Positions 62,206 through 64,000 of a stretch of DNA of 64,000 nucleotides are shown piece by piece. The stretch lies in contig NZ_CP139559.1 in assembly GCF_034263275.1 (NCBI RefSeq), positions 3,038,001-3,102,000 on the forward strand. Direction: 5' to 3'. The position numbers and the translations under genes were made by a program. The notes beneath the pieces are model-generated. The model saw only the letters and a list, made by a program, of their open reading frames with translations, did no database searches and was not told the DNA's origin. Positions within the stretch are counted from its first letter, which is position 1, and the number at the start of each line of letters is the position of its first letter. Source of the stretch: Mucilaginibacter sp. cycad4 (GTDB taxonomy: Bacteria; Bacteroidota; Bacteroidia; Sphingobacteriales; Sphingobacteriaceae).

Positions 62206-62217
62206 GCAAACGTTTGA
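62206..62217. promoter_or_regulatory. LacI-type operator 2 upstream of susC
   Basis: GCAAACGTTTGA differs from operator 1 in one base. The centres are 33 bases apart, about three helical turns, suiting co-operative binding or looping. Confidence 0.7.
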
Positions 62218-62375
62218 CTCAAAGTATTTTGCGGCGAAAACGGGCAATAATCGAGGTTATTTGAGGCGTTAAACAAGCCACAGATGGGGTGAATGAAGCA
62301 TTAATTTTATGCAATCGGCGTATTTAGGGCTCATGATCAAAGAATTTGATTATGAGCAGGTTGAAAGCTTCCTAT

Positions 62376-62413
62376 GTCAATTGCGAGGAGGAACGACGAA
62401 GCAATTGCGTGAC
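62376..62413. repeat. Second TCATTGCGAG-type repeat copy
   Basis: GTCAATTGCGAGGAGGAACG is followed by ACGAAGCAATTGCGTGAC, a degenerate inverted pair of the element at 54762-54853. Confidence 0.65.
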
Positions 62414-62426
62414 AGCAGAGCCCCCG

Positions 62427-62548
62427 CCACCACTCGGCTCCAGCCGGGTGGTAACTATTTCACGGCCTCTGGCCGCCACGGATGGGTGTAATGTAGGCCT
62501 GAGGCCTTGGATAATAGCCACTCGGCTGGAGCTGAGCGGTGGCGGTGA
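62427..62548. repeat. Array of four REP-like mini-hairpins
   Basis: Hairpins in order: CCACTCGGCT/AGCCGGGTGG (62430-62451), GGCC-TCT-GGCC (62464-62474), AGGCC-TGA-GGCCT (62496-62508) and CCACTCGGCT/AGCTGAGCGGTGG (62518-62542). The first and last share CCACTCGGCT. Resembles REP clusters. Confidence 0.6.
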
Positions 62549-62565
62549 TTGTTTTAAAAAAGTAA

Positions 62566-62586
62566 AGCCCGGCTTTTGGCCGGGCT
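62566..62586 (-). terminator. Terminator after the GH109-like gene
   Basis: AGCCCGGC (62566-62573) and GCCGGGCT (62579-62586) form an 8-bp GC-rich stem with a five-base loop; the minus-strand tail is T-rich. Confidence 0.85.
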
Positions 62587-62617
62587 AAACAAAACATACA
62601 AAAAATATAAACGATAA

Positions 62618-63967
62618 TTAAAAGCCGCTATCATCGAGCGCAAAGGTATTCTTCCGCTCCTTCCACTTCCCTTTCGTGAAATCAGGAAACTCCACACTTG
62701 CGTTACCTTCTTTTAATGATTTGGTTGATAGAGGTGTAATTACACTCATGGTAACAGAGTCATAAACATCAATAGGTGTTTGACGCTTTTGCTTTACAGC
62801 TTCAACGAAAGCATTAAACACAAACCAGTCCATACCACCATGGCCTGCACCCTCGGCAAACTTTTCATATTTCTTCCACAGCGGGTGATCATATTTATCA
62901 AACCATTCTTTTGCCGGGTCCCACGAATCATCCTCTTTTGATTTATGATCGATGTAAACACTTTTGTTAACATCCATCCAAAGGCCTTTTGTGCCTTGCA
63001 CACGGAAACCTAATGAATAAGGGCGCGGCAGGTGCGTATCATGGCTCAGCAGTACCGTTTCGCCATTGGCACAATTGATCATAGTGGTAGTAACGTCGCC
63101 ATTTTTATAGTTGATTTTAGCATTCGGATGGCCTGGCGACAACTCTTCTACATAGGCCGCCAAACCGCGCGCCTTTGAACTGAATGACACAAGATTAGTA
63201 AAACGGTTACCTGCATTGATATTAGCATAGTGCATACACGGACCAGCGCCATGTGTTGGATAGATATCGCCGTCTACATCGATATTGAACTGGGTACGCC
63301 ATTGCGCTTCGCTTAGGGCTTTAGGGCCAAACTCAACACCGCCTCCATAATAATGCTTACCGTCGTTGAATAATACTCCCCTTAAATTATGCTGATATCC
63401 GCCTTCTAAATGGATGATCTCGCCAAACAGGTCCTGGCGTGCCATATTCAAAGCCGCCATCACATCCCGACGATAGCAAACGTTTTCAAGCGTCATGTAA
63501 GGCATCCCTGTTTTTTCGGATGTGCGCACTATATCCCAGTGATCTTCAACAGTTAAACCAGCAATCACCTCACAGCCCACATATTTTCCGGCCTTCATGG
63601 CATCAATAGCCTGCGGATGATGAAATTGCCATGGTGTAGCAATAATCACAGCATCAATATCTTTATGATCCAATAGCTTTTTGTAAGCGTCCAATCCGCC
63701 GGTGTATTCCTTTACAGGCGCATGTCCTTTTTTGGCGATGTATTCGCGGCAAATTTTCAAGGAGCTTTCCTGTGTATCACAAATGGCTACGATCTCCACA
63801 TCATCGCGAAGCAAACCTTCGGCAATATGGCTCATGCCGCGGGCACCTACACCAATGTAACCTAAGCGTACTTTTGAAGGTGCCGATGCAAACAGGCTTC
63901 CTGAAGGTAAAATACTAAAACCTGCCGCCGCAATTGCGCTGGTTTTCAAAAATTGTCTTCTTTCCAT
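62618..63967 (-). CDS. GH109-like Gfo/Idh/MocA protein (alpha-N-acetylgalactosaminidase family)
   Basis: A 449-residue protein with a twin-arginine signal (RRQFLK, residues 3-8; cleavage near ASA). A Rossmann NAD site is LGYIGVGARGMSH (35-47). Catalysis in GH109 uses NAD+ redox chemistry; the family motifs ENVCYRRDVMAALNMARQD, GGYQHNLRG and YPTHGAGPCMHYANI (His239) are present. The known activity in the family is alpha-N-acetylgalactosaminidase, but many Bacteroidota members are untested, and a plain oxidoreductase remains possible. It is first in the minus-strand cluster, 567 bases from susC, and probably has its own promoter. Confidence 0.8.
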   Translation of the reverse strand: MERRQFLKTSAIAAAGFSILPSGSLFASAPSKVRLGYIGVGARGMSHIAEGLLRDDVEIVAICDTQESSLKICREYIAKKGHAPVKEYTGGLDAYKKLLDHKDIDAVIIATPWQFHHPQAIDAMKAGKYVGCEVIAGLTVEDHWDIVRTSEKTGMPYMTLENVCYRRDVMAALNMARQDLFGEIIHLEGGYQHNLRGVLFNDGKHYYGGGVEFGPKALSEAQWRTQFNIDVDGDIYPTHGAGPCMHYANINAGNRFTNLVSFSSKARGLAAYVEELSPGHPNAKINYKNGDVTTTMINCANGETVLLSHDTHLPRPYSLGFRVQGTKGLWMDVNKSVYIDHKSKEDDSWDPAKEWFDKYDHPLWKKYEKFAEGAGHGGMDWFVFNAFVEAVKQKRQTPIDVYDSVTMSVITPLSTKSLKEGNASVEFPDFTKGKWKERKNTFALDDSGF

Positions 63968-64000
63968 ATTATAATTAGTGTATCTATATTGGCTATTGAG

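Larger units (their letters stand above)
62051..62617. other. Control and repeat region between susC and the GH109-like gene
   Basis: 567 bases with two LacI-type operators, a TCATTGCGAG-type repeat, an array of small hairpins and a terminator for the GH109-like gene, all listed separately. Short open frames near 62309-62588 are made of repeat DNA and are not genes. Confidence 0.7.

Noticed and set aside
62309..62588. Two overlapping short open frames between susC and the GH109-like gene
   Set aside because: They run through repeat and hairpin DNA in two frames, with no protein-like pattern.
1..64000. CRISPR arrays, tRNA or rRNA genes, insertion sequences, prophage
   Set aside because: No regularly spaced repeats, cloverleaf-like spacers, transposase or phage genes were found on reading both strands, though a tRNA scan was not possible.

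Overview
The window looks like a chromosomal segment of a member of the Bacteroidota, most probably family Sphingobacteriaceae (Mucilaginibacter or Pedobacter type). The evidence is a SusC/SusD pair, TAnnTTTG-type -7 promoter boxes, no Shine-Dalgarno sequences, many outer-membrane lipoproteins and glycoside hydrolases, DUF4142 and type-B L31 genes, and an Isc set of Bacteroidota style. The genus is inferred from protein character, not from a database match. I see no tRNA, rRNA, CRISPR array, integrase, transposase or prophage gene.

Layout. 1-1.9 kb: the start of a GlmU-like sugar nucleotidyltransferase, ribosomal protein L31 type B and methylmalonyl-CoA epimerase, all on the minus strand. 2.0-4.2 kb: iscS-iscU-iscA. 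4.3-12.3 kb: housekeeping and orphan genes (tandem NTF2-fold protein, long-chain acyl-CoA ligase, DUF763, DUF4142, a response regulator with a Cys-rich N-terminus, an SF1 helicase). 12.35-20.9 kb: polymer-degradation genes: two GH20 beta-hexosaminidases, an LLM flavin oxidoreductase, an alpha/beta hydrolase and a GH9 enzyme, plus a 113-residue orphan behind a structured leader. 21.2-22.8 kb: an orphan Wzz-like protein. 22.8-29.7 kb: a tripartite RND efflux operon with its TetR regulator and matching operator-like repeats. 29.9-31.6 kb: DinB-like protein and an MFS transporter. 32.2-33.3 kb: a diadenylate-cyclase-like (DAC/DisA_N) protein. 33.5-36.4 kb: rpsO and pnp. 36.8-41 kb: secreted S41 and M61 peptidases. 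41.1-45.9 kb: a compact glucosamine operon (GH2 exo-glucosaminidase, ROK kinase, sugar MFS). 46.1-48.5 kb: AI-2E-type permease, CDF metal exporter and a small acidic protein. 48.5-51.6 kb: GT4 glycosyltransferase, inorganic pyrophosphatase and a small HTH protein. 51.7-64 kb: a minus-strand polysaccharide-utilisation-type locus: GH109-like, SusC, SusD, arylsulfotransferase-like beta-propeller, diheme TsdA-like cytochrome c and a large glycosidase-like protein.

Working together. Three separate clusters point to amino-sugar polymers. The GH20 enzymes would release N-acetylhexosamines, the GH2 enzyme glucosamine from chitosan-like chains, and the sugar MFS and ROK kinase would import and phosphorylate the product. 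The GH109-like gene suggests N-acetylgalactosamine glycans. The SusCD locus probably feeds on a different substrate, and its sulfotransferase-like and thiosulfate-dehydrogenase-like members are an unusual combination.

Non-coding DNA is rich in repeats: degenerate short-word repeats, REP-like hairpins, two copies of a TCATTGCGAG-type inverted repeat, and a perfect 34-bp palindrome that encodes the identical C-terminal ends of two convergent genes. Two operator systems are visible: a TetR-type motif around the efflux operon and a pair of LacI-type palindromes upstream of susC.
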